From contig BSBK01006750.1 of NCBI GenBank assembly GCA_027943335.1, positions 434,001 through 498,000 on the forward strand: a DNA stretch of 64,000 nt, read 5' to 3'. The first letter of the stretch is position 1. Each line of letters begins with the position of its first letter. Position numbers and translations under genes: made by a program. The stretch is from Chamaecyparis obtusa (lineage: Eukaryota; Streptophyta; Pinopsida; Cupressales; Cupressaceae). The notes beneath the pieces are model-generated. The model was given only the letters and a program-made list of their open reading frames with translations. It was not told where the DNA came from and made no database searches. This document shows positions 30,926-42,271 of the stretch, one piece after another.

Positions 30926-32409
30926 TGATGAACTACAACTAATTTGAATAAACTGAATGACTTGAAGATCAGTGATTAGAGTTCACCAAGTTGCTAATTA
31001 GATATGTAAGATGATTAAATCATTAATATGTTGTCATTGATGTCAACTATTTTTGACAGTACTTATCTTGTAAGTTACAAATACCTAAACATTTGTAGAA
31101 AGGAGAAAAGAGATGAAGAACAAATATATCTACATGAGGAAGATGGATATGACAGATGAGGATAAGGAATACTTTGGGTAACTTACTGATGATTCTATGA
31201 CCTTATGTTATTGACTTGATTATGTTGCATTCATCTATGATGTAGAAAAGAGCAAAAATGCACAAAGTAGTGTGGTCGCTTAAAGAAGCATTCCATTATA
31301 CACTGTGTAGTGCAGTGTATATCGAGTGTCAGTACTAACCAAGCTTGTTTGCACCAACATATTTCTTTATCAACTAAGCATAAAGAAAGGAACCAAATGA
31401 TCAGTTTAGCCAACAGAAATTGATGAGCTGGAAAGTGTATGATTTCAATGTTGAAGATAATGTTTTTAATGAAGATATCCGACTAACAAAATTTGAAGAA
31501 GATCTAAAGGATGGTAACAAAACATGTTACTGACACATCAGTCGAGGAAGGTTTAAGAAAAAAAATCAATGAAGGAGATTAAACAACAAAATCTGATGGA
31601 TGAAAATAAAATGGTTTACTTGTCTATTTAAGTGATAGTGATTTCATTATTTTCATATGCTAGAAGATAGAATATTGCAGAGATATCGCGTCAACACAGC
31701 TTCATGCATGCCTGATCAAACTGGTTAAAGGAGAACGGAACTATAGATATTACCAAGCGTAAAAAATCTATAACCAAGAGACAATAAGTTACTGAATATT
31801 GTTGAACAAAATATTGATCAAAGGATTTGAATGAGCTTAGTATAGATCTAAACATCTGCAAAATAAGTTGTTTTGTAATCAGATCATCTACTATTACATT
31901 TTAACCATTGTAATCAGATAAACCTCTTAACCGAGTGGACTTGAAAGTCTTGTATGTCATTCATAGAATTTACATTGTTATCCTATCATCCCCACAGTGA
32001 ATGATGGTTGGACGATAACTGTTAGTGTTAAATCCTCTAACAAGGTCACACCTTAAAGTGTGTTTTGTAACCTTTAATAGGGTTGGCTCTTCACTGAACT
32101 CACTTCAGAAGAGTGGACAATATTTTGGGTTGCCAGTCCTAGGTGGTTTTTCTCTCTACAGGGTTTCCATGTTAAATCTCTTCTATTATGTGCTGACTGT
32201 GATGATTGTTGGTTATCATACTTTACATGTTACATATTTGATTTGATCGGTAATCACTATAAGTTATTAACTGGTAATCAGTAAAAGCACAGGCAGTTTC
32301 CTATTTTATGTTACTAAGCTACAGAAGTTTGTTTAAATTGTTTTTGGATATACATTTTGTATTTGGGACTGTGGATAACTAATTCACCTCCCTCTCAGTT
32401 ATTCTAACA
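30926..32409 (+). repeat. 3' LTR of the 24539-32409 copia
   Basis: Begins TGATGAACTACAACTAA, ends TTATTCTAACA. It shows scattered substitutions and small indels relative to the 5' LTR, consistent with an old insertion. Confidence 0.9.
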
Positions 32410-33725
32410 AAGATGTTTGTATTTTTGTATTGGGTTTCATTAGATACATATTTAATAAAATTATATACTTGTTTGATAAAATTATGAAACCACTCAAACA
32501 TTAAAAAAAATCTATAATCTAACATTTGATCAGGTTATTCATCTACAACCAGATCATGCTTGATCTGAGGTGACCAAAATATCTTGGAAAATTGGTACAA
32601 CAATGAGTCTAGACCCAAATCATTTGGAAAAAACTCTAATGAATAAAATAAGAGATGAAATAATATGAAAATGTGGGCCTCAAATATATCAATAATCTAG
32701 AATGATCACAACTAGAGATTCCAATTAGTAGATCAAAAAATCAATCGAGAAAAACAAAGGCTGACTAGAAAATGAAGAATAGAACAGTCTCACAAAGAAT
32801 CTACAAAATATAACCCGTGATGAAACCAAATGAAGTGCAATCATAGGATAAGGTCCAACACAAATCCATGAACACATTGTTGGAACCCTAAAATTTTGAA
32901 AATTTTCGAGTTCCAGATTCTAAGCAAATAAGAAAATTTCACTCTCTAAACACATGCAACATCTATGATCGAAATCCAAGTAGCAAAGATTATCTCCAAT
33001 ACATGTATTAGCCACGAGTGGTTGGGATAGCATATATCGATGAAGAAAGACAAAGCACCAAGGAAGAGATTGATCAATAAGACTCAATCAGACAACAAAA
33101 AATTAGCAAAGGAAGAATCACTGATTGGTATAACAGATACCAATCATCTCTATCAGCAAAGAAGACACTAGCGGCATAATGGAAATCCTACCTTACTAAT
33201 AGTCAATAAATTTATTTGTAAGACATATCCTAATGAATACAAAAGTAACTTATTGGTAGGTGTTGTAGCCTCAAAGGGCATTGGTGTAGAAACGGTGATC
33301 ATGATATGTCATTTTGGGTTTCCCTGATGCCCAATGAACACATCAATAAGTCCTGTACTGATTGGAAGAGGACCATTAATTTTTTAGAGTAAGGGATATT
33401 GGAAAAACTAATACCGATGGATCCCATCAAAGTAGTTAAAAGTGTTAGAGAAGGTATAAATAGGTACTACCTATGCCAATGGAAAGGTGTGAGAAAAGTT
33501 GCTAAATGGAGGAACTTAACATACGAAAAAAATACAAGACTGATACATGAGGAATTGTAGTTGTAAAAATGGAGGCATCTAATGAATCTAGAAGAAACAA
33601 GACAAAAAGTGAAAATTGACTAAGTAATGCTTAGTAGGAATCAGGCTATGACTATATTTATGAACGCATGAAAAAAGTTATAGAATGGAAGCATTCCTTA
33701 TATTTTCTTGGCTTTCATGTATGAA
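32410..33725. other. No gene seen; spacer between two copia elements
   Basis: About 1.3 kb of AT-rich DNA without a long ORF, LTR end or RNA gene that I can recognise. Confidence 0.5.
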
Positions 33726-33730
33726 TATAT

Positions 33731-34275
33731 TGTTGGAGATTTGCCAGCAGGCCAGTACTAAGTGTATGTTTGTCATTGATGATAACATATGGAAAGTAGC
33801 ATGTGTGGAAGTCTTATGCAGTAAGATTTTAGTATATGTAGCATGGACATGATATCAGCATGATATCATGGGCGCAGAGGTTAACTATTAGTACAGACAG
33901 TTATATAGCAGCTTGTGTCAGTAGTGTTCCTGATAGAGTAATAGGAAATGTTCTGTGTATGGTTGTCCGTACAATTATCATGGAGCCTTGTGTGCTTGGA
34001 TTTATGTTGAAGACATATTAGTGATGTTTTAGTTATGGATGCATAGTCAGATATTTAGTAGAAGTAAACTTATGCAGTCGCTATTTTCCAGTAGCAGTTT
34101 CTTGTGTTTATTCAAAAGAGCCGACAAAGAATTTATTGGTTCTTGAGTTACGCCTATCTTTGGGGTATGCACCTTTGGAGTTAATCTTGGAGGAGAGTTA
34201 TTGATGTTTGGTTAAGAGCGCATGAGTTAATTTAGCTTGAAGAGAAAGATCTAGTTGCTTTGGTAGAGCCGACAG
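33731..34275 (+). repeat. Truncated 5' LTR
   Basis: Matches the start of the right LTR up to GTAGAGCCGACAG, after which the sequences part: the right copy continues as LTR, the left copy enters pol. This marks a deletion breakpoint. Confidence 0.87.
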
Positions 34276-34282
34276 ACTAGAT

Positions 34283-37200
34283 TATAGATTGTGGTTGTTC
34301 ACATCACATGATAGGTGATAAAGGTAGATTTGTTCATCTGGACAAATACAATGGTGGTATGGTCATATTTGGAGATAACACTCCTAAACCAATAGTTGGT
34401 AGAGGAGCCATCACCCTGGATGGAAAGAATAGTACTGATGATATTCTTTATGTTGATGGTTTGAAACATAACCTTCTTAGTGTTGGACAGTTACTTGGAA
34501 TAGGCTATCAGTTGGAGTTCAAAGATGACAAATGCATCATTAAAAAGAAGGATGGTGTTATGATTGCATCAGGCTCAAAAGAAAGAGGTAATGTTTTCCA
34601 ACTCAATTCAGAAGCAATTTTTTTTGTTGCTAAAGTTGATGACAATTGGTTGTGGCATAAAAGACTATGTCATATCAATTTTGATAACATAGTAAAGATA
34701 AGCAATGTAAAGGTAGTAAGAGATCTACCTTGCATAGAAAAGCTAGTTTATACTATATGCAGCGAATGTGTGATGGAAAATCATTTGAGGAATTCATTTA
34801 CGAGCAAGCACAATTCAGTAGAGAACAAGTTGGATCTGATTCATACAGACCTATGTGGTCCAACTCAAACAAGATCATACTATGGTGAAAGGAATTTCAT
34901 TTTGTTTATTGATGATTATACTAGGATGATGTGGGTTGCATTCTTACAAGATAAGTCAAAATCATTTGAGAAGTTCAAAATATTCAAAGCTAAGGTTGAG
35001 AATGAATTTGGTCTAAAGATAAAATATTTGAGATTGGATAGAGGAGGAGAATTCACCAATTCACCTCTGACAGATTTTATGATTATTGTGAAGAACATGG
35101 CATAAAGAGACAGTTAAGTGCACCTAGAACACCTCAGCATAATGGAATTGTAGAGAGAAGGAATAGGATAATTCTTGAGACAGCATGCACCATCATGATA
35201 GAAGGAAAAGTTGCACACACCTATTGGAGAGATGGGGTCAATATAGCAGTCTACACGATCAATAGAATTCAATTAAGGCCTGGTGCTGACAAAACACCAC
35301 ATGAGCTATGGTTTGGTAATGTCCCCATAGTAAAATACTTTAAAATCTTTGGAAGAAAGTGCTACATCAAGAGGGCTGAAGTAGTAGGCAAGTTTGATGC
35401 AAGAAGTGATGAAGGTATTTTCCTTGGTTACTCTACTAAAAGTAAAGCTTATAGATGTTTCAATTTGAGATTGAAAAACTCATTGAAAGTGCTCATGTTA
35501 AGATTGATGAAAATTTCATGGTTAAAGAAAGATATCATGATTACTCACCCATGATTGAAGAAGAACCTAGACCCTCCACTAGTGAGACAGTTATTAAAGA
35601 AATGTTTGACAGTATTGATGTGTTATTAAATGACCCTGAGATAAGTGAAGAAGAAACTCCTAAGGTTGATGAATCTACATCAAATAAGGTTCTAAAGTTC
35701 ACATCTAGAAACCATTCCAAGAAAGACATCATTGGAGACTAGAGCGGAAAAGTCTTAACAAGATCATAAGCAAAGAACACAACTAGCAGTGAAGTGGTAT
35801 GTTTACTATCTTAGATTGAACCTTTAAGTGTTGAAGATGCTTGTAATGATTTAGATTGGCATAATGCTATGAAAGAAGAACTTGATCAGATTATTAAGAA
35901 TGATACTTGGGAACTGGTCCCAAGACCTAGTGATAAGAATGTGATTGGAACAAAGTGGATATTCACAAATAAGATGAATGAAGATGGTATAGTTGTAAGA
36001 AACAAAGAAAGGTTAGTATGTAAAGGATATGCACAAAGAGAAGGCATTGACTATTTAGACATATTTGCACCTGTGAGAAAATTAGAAGCTATTAAATTAT
36101 TTCTAGCTTATGCTATAGTCAAAAACTTCAAAGTTATCAGATGGATGTCAAGTCAACATTTCTAAATGGAGATTTGAAAGAAGTATACATTGAGAATCTA
36201 GAAGGATTCACCCTATTAGACAAACCTGATATGGTATGCAGATTGAAGAAGGCCCTCTATGTACTTAAGCAAGCCCCTAGACCATGGTATGAGAGACTAG
36301 ATGAATACTTAACAAAGATTGGATTCAAGAAAGGAGCAACATATTGTAATCTATTCATTAGAGAGACATCTGAAGATTTACTACTTGTAGCTATATTTTT
36401 TGATGACATTATCTTTGGAGATAATCACAAACTTAGTGCTGAATTTGCTAAGGAGATGAAAAATGAATTTGAGATGAGTATGATTGGTCCTATAAAATAT
36501 GTTTTAGGATTAAATGTGCAGCAAACAGAGAAAGGTATTTTCATTAATTAGTCTAAGTATGTGAAAGAAATATTAAGGAAATTCAAGATGGATGATTGCA
36601 AGCTAGTAGGGACTCCTATGGTTACTGGATGCAAGCTTAATAAAAGATGACTCACCAGTATTTGATATAACATTGTATAAGTCTATGATTGGAAAACTTA
36701 TTTATCTTACTCAAACTAGACCTGATATTTTCAATGTAGTTGGCATAGTTGGAAGATTTGCAGCACAGCCTAAAAAAAGTCACCTCATGGTAGTAAAAAG
36801 GATATTTAGATACTTACAAGGCACTATAGGCTATGGTCTACAGTATCCTAATTCAGAAAATGTTGAGCTTCATGTGTACACTGATGTAGATTGGGTAGGA
36901 TGTGTTGATGATAGAAAGAGTACATCAGGTGGAGTAGTGTTTTCTGGTGATAGACTTGTCACTTGGAAAAGAAAGAAAGAAAATTGTAGTTCTCAGTCAA
37001 CGACAGAAGTAGAGTATGTTGCAGTAGCCTTGAATTGGTCTACAATTATTTGGATCAAGCAAATGATAAAACATTTTGGAATTCAGATTGATTATCCTAT
37101 TTTTATTCACTAAGATAACACTAGCACTATCAATATGTCGAAGAACCCTATGATGCATGAAAAGTAAAAGCACATTGAGATCAAGTATCACTTCCTAAGA

Positions 37201-37347
37201 GAGAAAGTGGCAGAGAAAGAATTCAAGCTAGACTATGTGAGTACTAAAGATCAGTTGGCAGACATATTCACAAAGCCCTTGCCAAAGGATACTTTTGAGT
37301 ATCTCAGGGAGAAGTTGGGAGTAATTCCCTTCCTTGATTCTTCTTAG
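34283..37347 (+). pseudogene. pol: Copia pol: protease end, integrase, RT, RNase H (broken)
   Basis: Begins with the protease segment IIDCGCSHHMIGDKG, then WLWHKRLCHINFDN, the integrase core (LCGPTQTRSYYGERN, second Asp in RLDRGGEFTN, then PQHNGIVERRNR with the Glu), RT (GTKWIFTNKMNEDG, DVKSTFLNGD, KALYVLKQAPRPWYERL, and FFDDII at the catalytic box where VDD is usual) and RNase H (YTDVDWVGCVDDRKSTSGG, TKPLPKDTFEYL). Frameshifts occur near 35090, 35470, 36130 and 36640, and a few stops are present. Long open stretches show moderate age. Confidence 0.9.
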
Positions 37348-37698
37348 AAGAAAGAAGGAAAAGCATCAGTCCTCAGGGACTGATGTAAGGTTGACTATTC
37401 TACCTCAGGAGTAGTACCAGTGCTTAGAATGAATGGCACCCTTTTCCATTGATGTTAAAGGGGGAGTAATACACAGAGTCATGAAAAATAGGAGTAATAT
37501 ACTTAGGGGGAGTAGTATTCAATTGTGACAATAGCTCAGTTGAAGAAATGGAGAATGTTGAAAATATTCCAATAGATGAAGGATTCATCTTTGGGGGAGT
37601 TTTGAAGAGGAAATGGAGAATGTTGTAAAAGAAATGTTCATTTGGGTTGGTGGTAGTTTTTCATTCCACATGTTTCCATCAATGCCAAAGGGGGAGAT
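37348..37698 (+). other. Repeated purine tracts before the 3' LTR
   Basis: AAGGGGGAGTAAT, TTAGGGGGAGTAG, TTTGGGGGAGTTT and AAAGGGGGAGAT occur in order; the last abuts the LTR start at 37699 and is the working polypurine tract. The pattern parallels that in the other Sirevirus-like elements here. Confidence 0.75.
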
Positions 37699-37820
37699 TG
37701 TTGGAGATTTTCTCATAGGCTAGTACTGACTGTATGTTTGTCATTAATGACAACATATGGAAAGTAGCATGCATGGAAGTCTTATATAGTAAGCTTTTAG
37801 TATATGGAGCATGGACATGA

Positions 37821-39660
37821 AAAAAGGAGGAGTGACCCCTTATTTGGAAAAACTTCATGGGTCTGATAAGGAGGTGACTCAAAAATTTGTTGAAGGGTGG
37901 AGAGACAATACTATCACCATTGAAGGGAGGAAGTCGAAGATTACAGTGGAGCTTATAGCTCATGTTACTGGGATTCCTAATGAAAGTCAGAAGTTTTATA
38001 GCGACCGAAAGATCTCAGAGAGTGTGCTGAAGAAATTCCTAAAATCTATGAAAGAAAAAGCCGCCTTTGCGGAAGGCAAGGTTAATGGATATATGGATCC
38101 TATCAAAATCAAGGAGATTTCACATGATGTTCTATAGGATGTGATGGAGTACATTACCCTTGATGGTCATTTCACTTGTGCTCACTCCCATCACTTCATG
38201 TTTCTTAACCACTTCAAGTACAAGGACACCATTAACATTCCTTTCTATCTGTATACCTCTCTGGTTAAAAGCATTAATGAGCATAAGGGGTCTCCTAAGA
38301 AGATTGTCAGGCATGAGGGTTTGATTTTGTTAATTTTTTAGCATATGAAGAAAACCATTCCTACCCCCAGCTCTACACCCTCTTCTGGTAAGAGTAAAAT
38401 GAGCCCTAACCTAAGACTGGGTCAGTTAAGCGAAAGGCAAAGGATAATTTGGGCAGTATTTCAAAGAAAATTTGCTAAGACGTTACTGAGGAGGGGGATT
38501 ACTCTGAGATTTCAGAAACTAAATATTTTGAGGATGGGGACTCTAACAATGCCCAAGATATGGAAATCCCTAGTAAGGGTGAGGATAATACTAATTATTG
38601 CAAGGCTATTTCTAAGCAAGATGAGCACAAGGAGGAAGCTAAGAGTGAGAACTTGGCTGAGGCTAACAAATAGGAAATTGGGGAGGGGGATCAAATGAAT
38701 AATGATGATAATATGTAGAGCATGGGACTGGGAGATGAGACTAAATCTCTGTGCAATAAGGAGGAGGACACTACCACTTGCAATGATGATAATGTCATTG
38801 TTGAAGCTGAAGACCCTGATAACAAAAGCCAAAAAACTACTATTGAGGAGAAAGGAAAAGATCTGGATGAGGTTATTTCTGAAGGAATAGCGGGGCATAA
38901 TTCTCATAGCCTTGAGGACCTAGTTTACACTACCATCCAATATGCGGAGAATCAGAAGAATGACCAGGACGTTAATAAAGAGGAGGTTCCCCTTATGGCT
39001 GATTATGTTGAAGGTATGAGGCATGACATGCCTATATCTCAAGACTCTGAGGACAATAATCAGGAGGGTAGCGAGGAGTCTAGTGAGTGTAAGGCTAGAG
39101 ATTCCACCATCAAGCTCATTTTTGAAGACTTCAATGACAAAGAAGAGGTGACTACTGGTGTCTTGTAGACTACCAAAGCTAAGGCCATGTATTCTTTTAG
39201 ATTTAGTAAGTGGTGTTTTCATGAAATTAAAAGGCTCCATTTAAAATGTAGAAAGCTGGAAGCTAACAATGACATCCTTCAAGAGAAGGTGGATTCTCTT
39301 CTCAAAGAGAGGGCCTCTAACGCCCCAGCTGCTGACTTGCTAGAAAGAGTGGATAAAATTGATAATACTCTTATCAACATTCTCCAACACAATAAAGATA
39401 GTAATAAGGCTTCTAGTACTAACATTAAAGCTCTGGTTAAATTACTAGATAATGCTTCTAACGATGATACTGAGGGTAAGAATGCTCATCTGTTGGATAG
39501 TAGTGGCCCAAGCTCTCAGACTCGTGGTAAGAAGAATTCTCCTAAGATCAAGAACAACCTGGATGAACTAAAAAGTGTTATTGGTAGAATGGATAACATC
39601 CAGGAAAAGATGGACAAAATGTTGGATGATAAAGCTGGGATTCTAGATGTGGATGTTTGA
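37821..39660 (+). pseudogene. Unknown plant ORF with coiled-coil C-terminus, broken
   Basis: The first segment (to a stop at about 38137) has a compact mixed domain with FVEGWRDNTITIEGR and ELIAHVTGIPNESQKFY. A second segment (38141-38341) reads HFTCAHSHHFMFLNHFKYK. A long acidic, Asn/Glu/Asp-rich linker follows (38722-39168, one frame), then a predicted coiled coil at 39187-39657 (for example KLEANNDILQEKVDSLLKE and DNIQEKMDKMLDDK) ending in a stop. Between segments are several stops and at least two frame changes. I do not recognise a named family. The absence of introns suggests a retroelement-borne ORF or a retrocopy. Confidence 0.55.
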
Positions 39661-39863
39661 ACTGGTGCTCCTACTAGGTTTTTTGTTGTCTCTGCTATCT
39701 TTTTCACTAGTCTTTTGTTTTGTTGTTAGCTTTGTAGCCCCTAGTATGGGAAGTTTGTTGTTGCTTGTCTTTTATGTTGTCTATGCTTTATATTTTTCAT
39801 CTTTTGAAACTTAAGCTGTAAAGGGTTTGGGTCCCTTGAAAACCTATTTTTCCAGCAATCAGA
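37821..39863 (+). mobile_element. Unidentified 2.04-kb insertion with its own ORF
   Basis: A block foreign to the LTR is flanked by ACATGA on both sides (37815-37820 and 39864-39869), a likely 6-bp target duplication. It has no terminal inverted repeat, LTR or poly(A) tail that I can see. It carries a broken plus-strand ORF and ends with a T-rich 3' region containing GTAAAGGGTTTGGGTCCC. A LINE-type or template-switch insertion of a transcript would fit, but neither is shown. Confidence 0.6.
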
Positions 39864-41048
39864 ACATGATATCATGGGCACAGAGGTTAACTATTAGTAC
39901 AAATAGTTATATACTAGCTTGTGTTAGTAGTGTTCTTGACAGAGTAACAGGCAGTTTTCTATGTATGGTTGTTCGTATAGTTATCATGGAGCCTTGCATG
40001 CTTGGATATATGTTGAAGACATATTAGTGATTTTTTAGTTATGGATGCATAGTCAGATATTTAGTAGAAGTAAAGTTATGCAGTCGCTATTCGCCAGTAG
40101 CAGTTTCCTATGTTTATTTAGAAGAGTTGACAGAGAATTTATTGGTTCTTGAGTTGCACCTATCTTTGGGGTATGCACCCTTGGAGTTAAGCTTGGAGGA
40201 GAGTTATTGATGTTTAGTTAAGAGTGCATGACTTAATTTAGCTTGAAGAGAAAGATCCAGTTGTTTTGGTAGAGCCGACAGTGTGTATCATGCATCTACA
40301 ATTATCTTATTGGACAGGTCCCAGAATGTGTTGCGTGCATAGTAGAGCTGACAGAATATTTATCTAAGTTTTTTATGGTTTCTCTAATATGATTTCAAGG
40401 TGGTTCTAACAGGCTGACTTGATTATATCATTTCGAGGAAAGATATTTATAGGCAGTCATTTGTGATTGCTTGAGTGTGGTTCATGGTTGATTAAGCAGA
40501 GTAGAGAAGAGTGTGTGAAGTGTTGAACCATTAGAGGAAGGTCTATGTGACCAACTAAAGTATTTATTCTATACATTGGAATTGATCTAGATAGCAAGTC
40601 AAAGCGTAGTTCACCAAGATCCAGATATAGTGTGTCTCTATTAAATAGAAGGTTGTAGCCTTCGCCCCTTTGAGCAATGAGCTCTCAGATAGTGTGTCCT
40701 CTCCCCTAACAGGGACAATTATAAAAGACTCCTAACAGGGTTTGAGCCTTGACCAGGTCTACTGTACTTAATATATTGTAAAGAAACTCCTAACAGGGTT
40801 AAGGATCTTCTAACAAGGATCATTATACACTAGTATAGAATATTAGTGGGTGCCAATTCCCACTAGGGTTTTTACCTATTTGGGTTTCCCCGTAACCAAA
40901 ATATTGGTGTTGTGTTCATGTGTTCTTTCATTATGTTTATGCTTTATGTTTAAGTATACTTAATTGGATAAAGAATTGAAACTTGTAGATAATTGATTCA
41001 CCCCCCCGCCCCTCTCAGTTATCTCTTGGGACTATTCCTAACATATAT

Positions 41049-42121
41049 ATTATATATGAATTTGATATATTCTAAAGTAAATATTTAAACAAACAAGATT
41101 GAATATCATATCATTTCTTTGATGATGTCTTTCTATCTTCATATCATTATTTTTTATTAGGAAAAGATCTATTTTTATTGGGAAAATAACTTTTCTTTGC
41201 TATCTTCATATACTTGTAAGACCTATATTTGGACAACATATCACTCTATATCGATGCACCCAAAAGGACAATAGGTACAACATTACACAAATTTAGAAAA
41301 TCCAAGTCTAAGAGTAGGTTATAGCGGTTTCTTCGAGCATGGTAGGTCATTTCTAAGCATTATTGTTCAAGCACTATTTTTTTTTTTTTAGAAAATAGAT
41401 TAGCTTTTGCTTACATTAAAGAATTAAAAACATTAGGAGATTTTCACCAAGTTCTTCTATGGACTTCTTTCTCTTATATAATTCATATTGTTACCAAACT
41501 ATAATGTATTTCATCATCATTATGTATTTAATATTCCATATAAAATAAAATAAAAGTAGTGAAGATAAATGTAGAGATTTTAATTTAGTGAATATTTCCT
41601 TGTGAGGATTTTAATCTAAATTCTATAATTTATCATTATCCTAAGTGAACTTTAATATATAATATATCATATAAATATTAAATATGTTTAATAATTATAA
41701 TTTACTATTATATATTAACTATAATAAAAATAATAATATTATTTTTCATTTTGCCAGATTGCTACTAGCTTATAGATATTTTATAAGCAATAGGCACCTA
41801 TTTTCATATTTTCTCTCAGTGCAATAGGCCCCTATTTTCATAAATCCTAACCCTAAATGAGAATCCTATTCACAACCCTAATCCTAACTATGATGTAAAC
41901 CTTAACCCTAACCACATTAGTAACCATAAGCCTAAGTAGTAACCCTAGCATATTAATAAATAATATTTTTATCTTAATTTGTAAATAAATAATTATATAA
42001 TAGAATTATATTCTTATTCAATATAAGTTTATATTATAATAATATTGAATAAATGATAAAATATAATATTAATATTATTTATAGTTAGAGTAAAATTATA
42101 GTTTGATTTAAAGTAAAGTAA
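41049..42121. other. AT-rich spacer with a telomere-like tract
   Basis: No gene is visible. From 41844 to 41950 the sequence contains many CCCTAA-like words (AATCCTAACCCTAAATG, CCTTAACCCTAACC) separated by short variants. Just before this, a segment with CACCTATTTTCATA and TCTCTCAGTGCAATAG is repeated and also recurs near 53415-53450. Confidence 0.6.
41844..41950 (+). repeat. Degenerate telomere-like CCCTAA repeats (left block)
   Basis: Multiple CCCTAA or CCTAA words with variable spacers. The plant telomere unit is CCCTAAA; here full units are rare, so this is old interstitial sequence and not a telomere. Confidence 0.65.
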
Positions 42122-42133
42122 TTTTTTTTTTTT
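42122..42133 (-). other. LINE 3' poly(A)
   Basis: Twelve T residues on the plus strand immediately after the LINE 3' region. The flanking target duplication could not be identified because both flanks are AT-rich. Confidence 0.6.
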
Positions 42134-42271
42134 GTATTATATATAGGTAGGTCAAAAAGATACAACAATATCAACTGAGAGTATCAAAAAAGAGGCCCAA
42201 CCTCACCACAAACTCAAAGTATCATGTATACAGATACATTATAGAGTAAAGAAGAAGCTAAAGAAGAACAA

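Larger units (their letters stand above)
24539..32409 (+). mobile_element. Sirevirus-like Ty1/copia element, full length but decayed
   Basis: Direct LTRs of 1494 and 1484 bp (24539-26032 and 30926-32409) begin TGATGA and end CTCAGTTATTCTAACA. Flanking bases AATAT (24534-24538) and AAGAT (32410-32414) are a likely target duplication with one change. Inside are a primer site, gag with a zinc knuckle, protease, integrase, RT and RNase H in copia order, all broken. The CCCCCCTCTCAG run near the LTR end and the repeated purine tracts before the 3' LTR fit Sireviruses. Confidence 0.9.
33731..41043 (+). mobile_element. Sirevirus-like copia with deleted 5' region and disrupted 3' LTR
   Basis: The element is bounded by TATAT at 33726-33730 and 41044-41048. 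The left LTR keeps only its first 545 bases (33731-34275) before jumping into protease, so the rest of the 5' LTR, the primer site and gag are deleted. Pol runs to 37347, repeated purine tracts follow, and the right LTR (37699-41043) is split by a 2043-bp insertion. Both LTR starts read TGTTGGAGATTT and the right end has the CACCCCCC and CTCTCAGTTAT Sirevirus signature. Confidence 0.9.
37699..41043 (+). repeat. 3' LTR, interrupted by a 2-kb insertion
   Basis: The LTR parts are 37699-37820 and 39864-41043, about 1.3 kb together. The left LTR shows the uninterrupted arrangement around GCATGGACATGATATC. The right end CTATTCCTAACA is followed by the target duplication TATAT. Confidence 0.85.
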
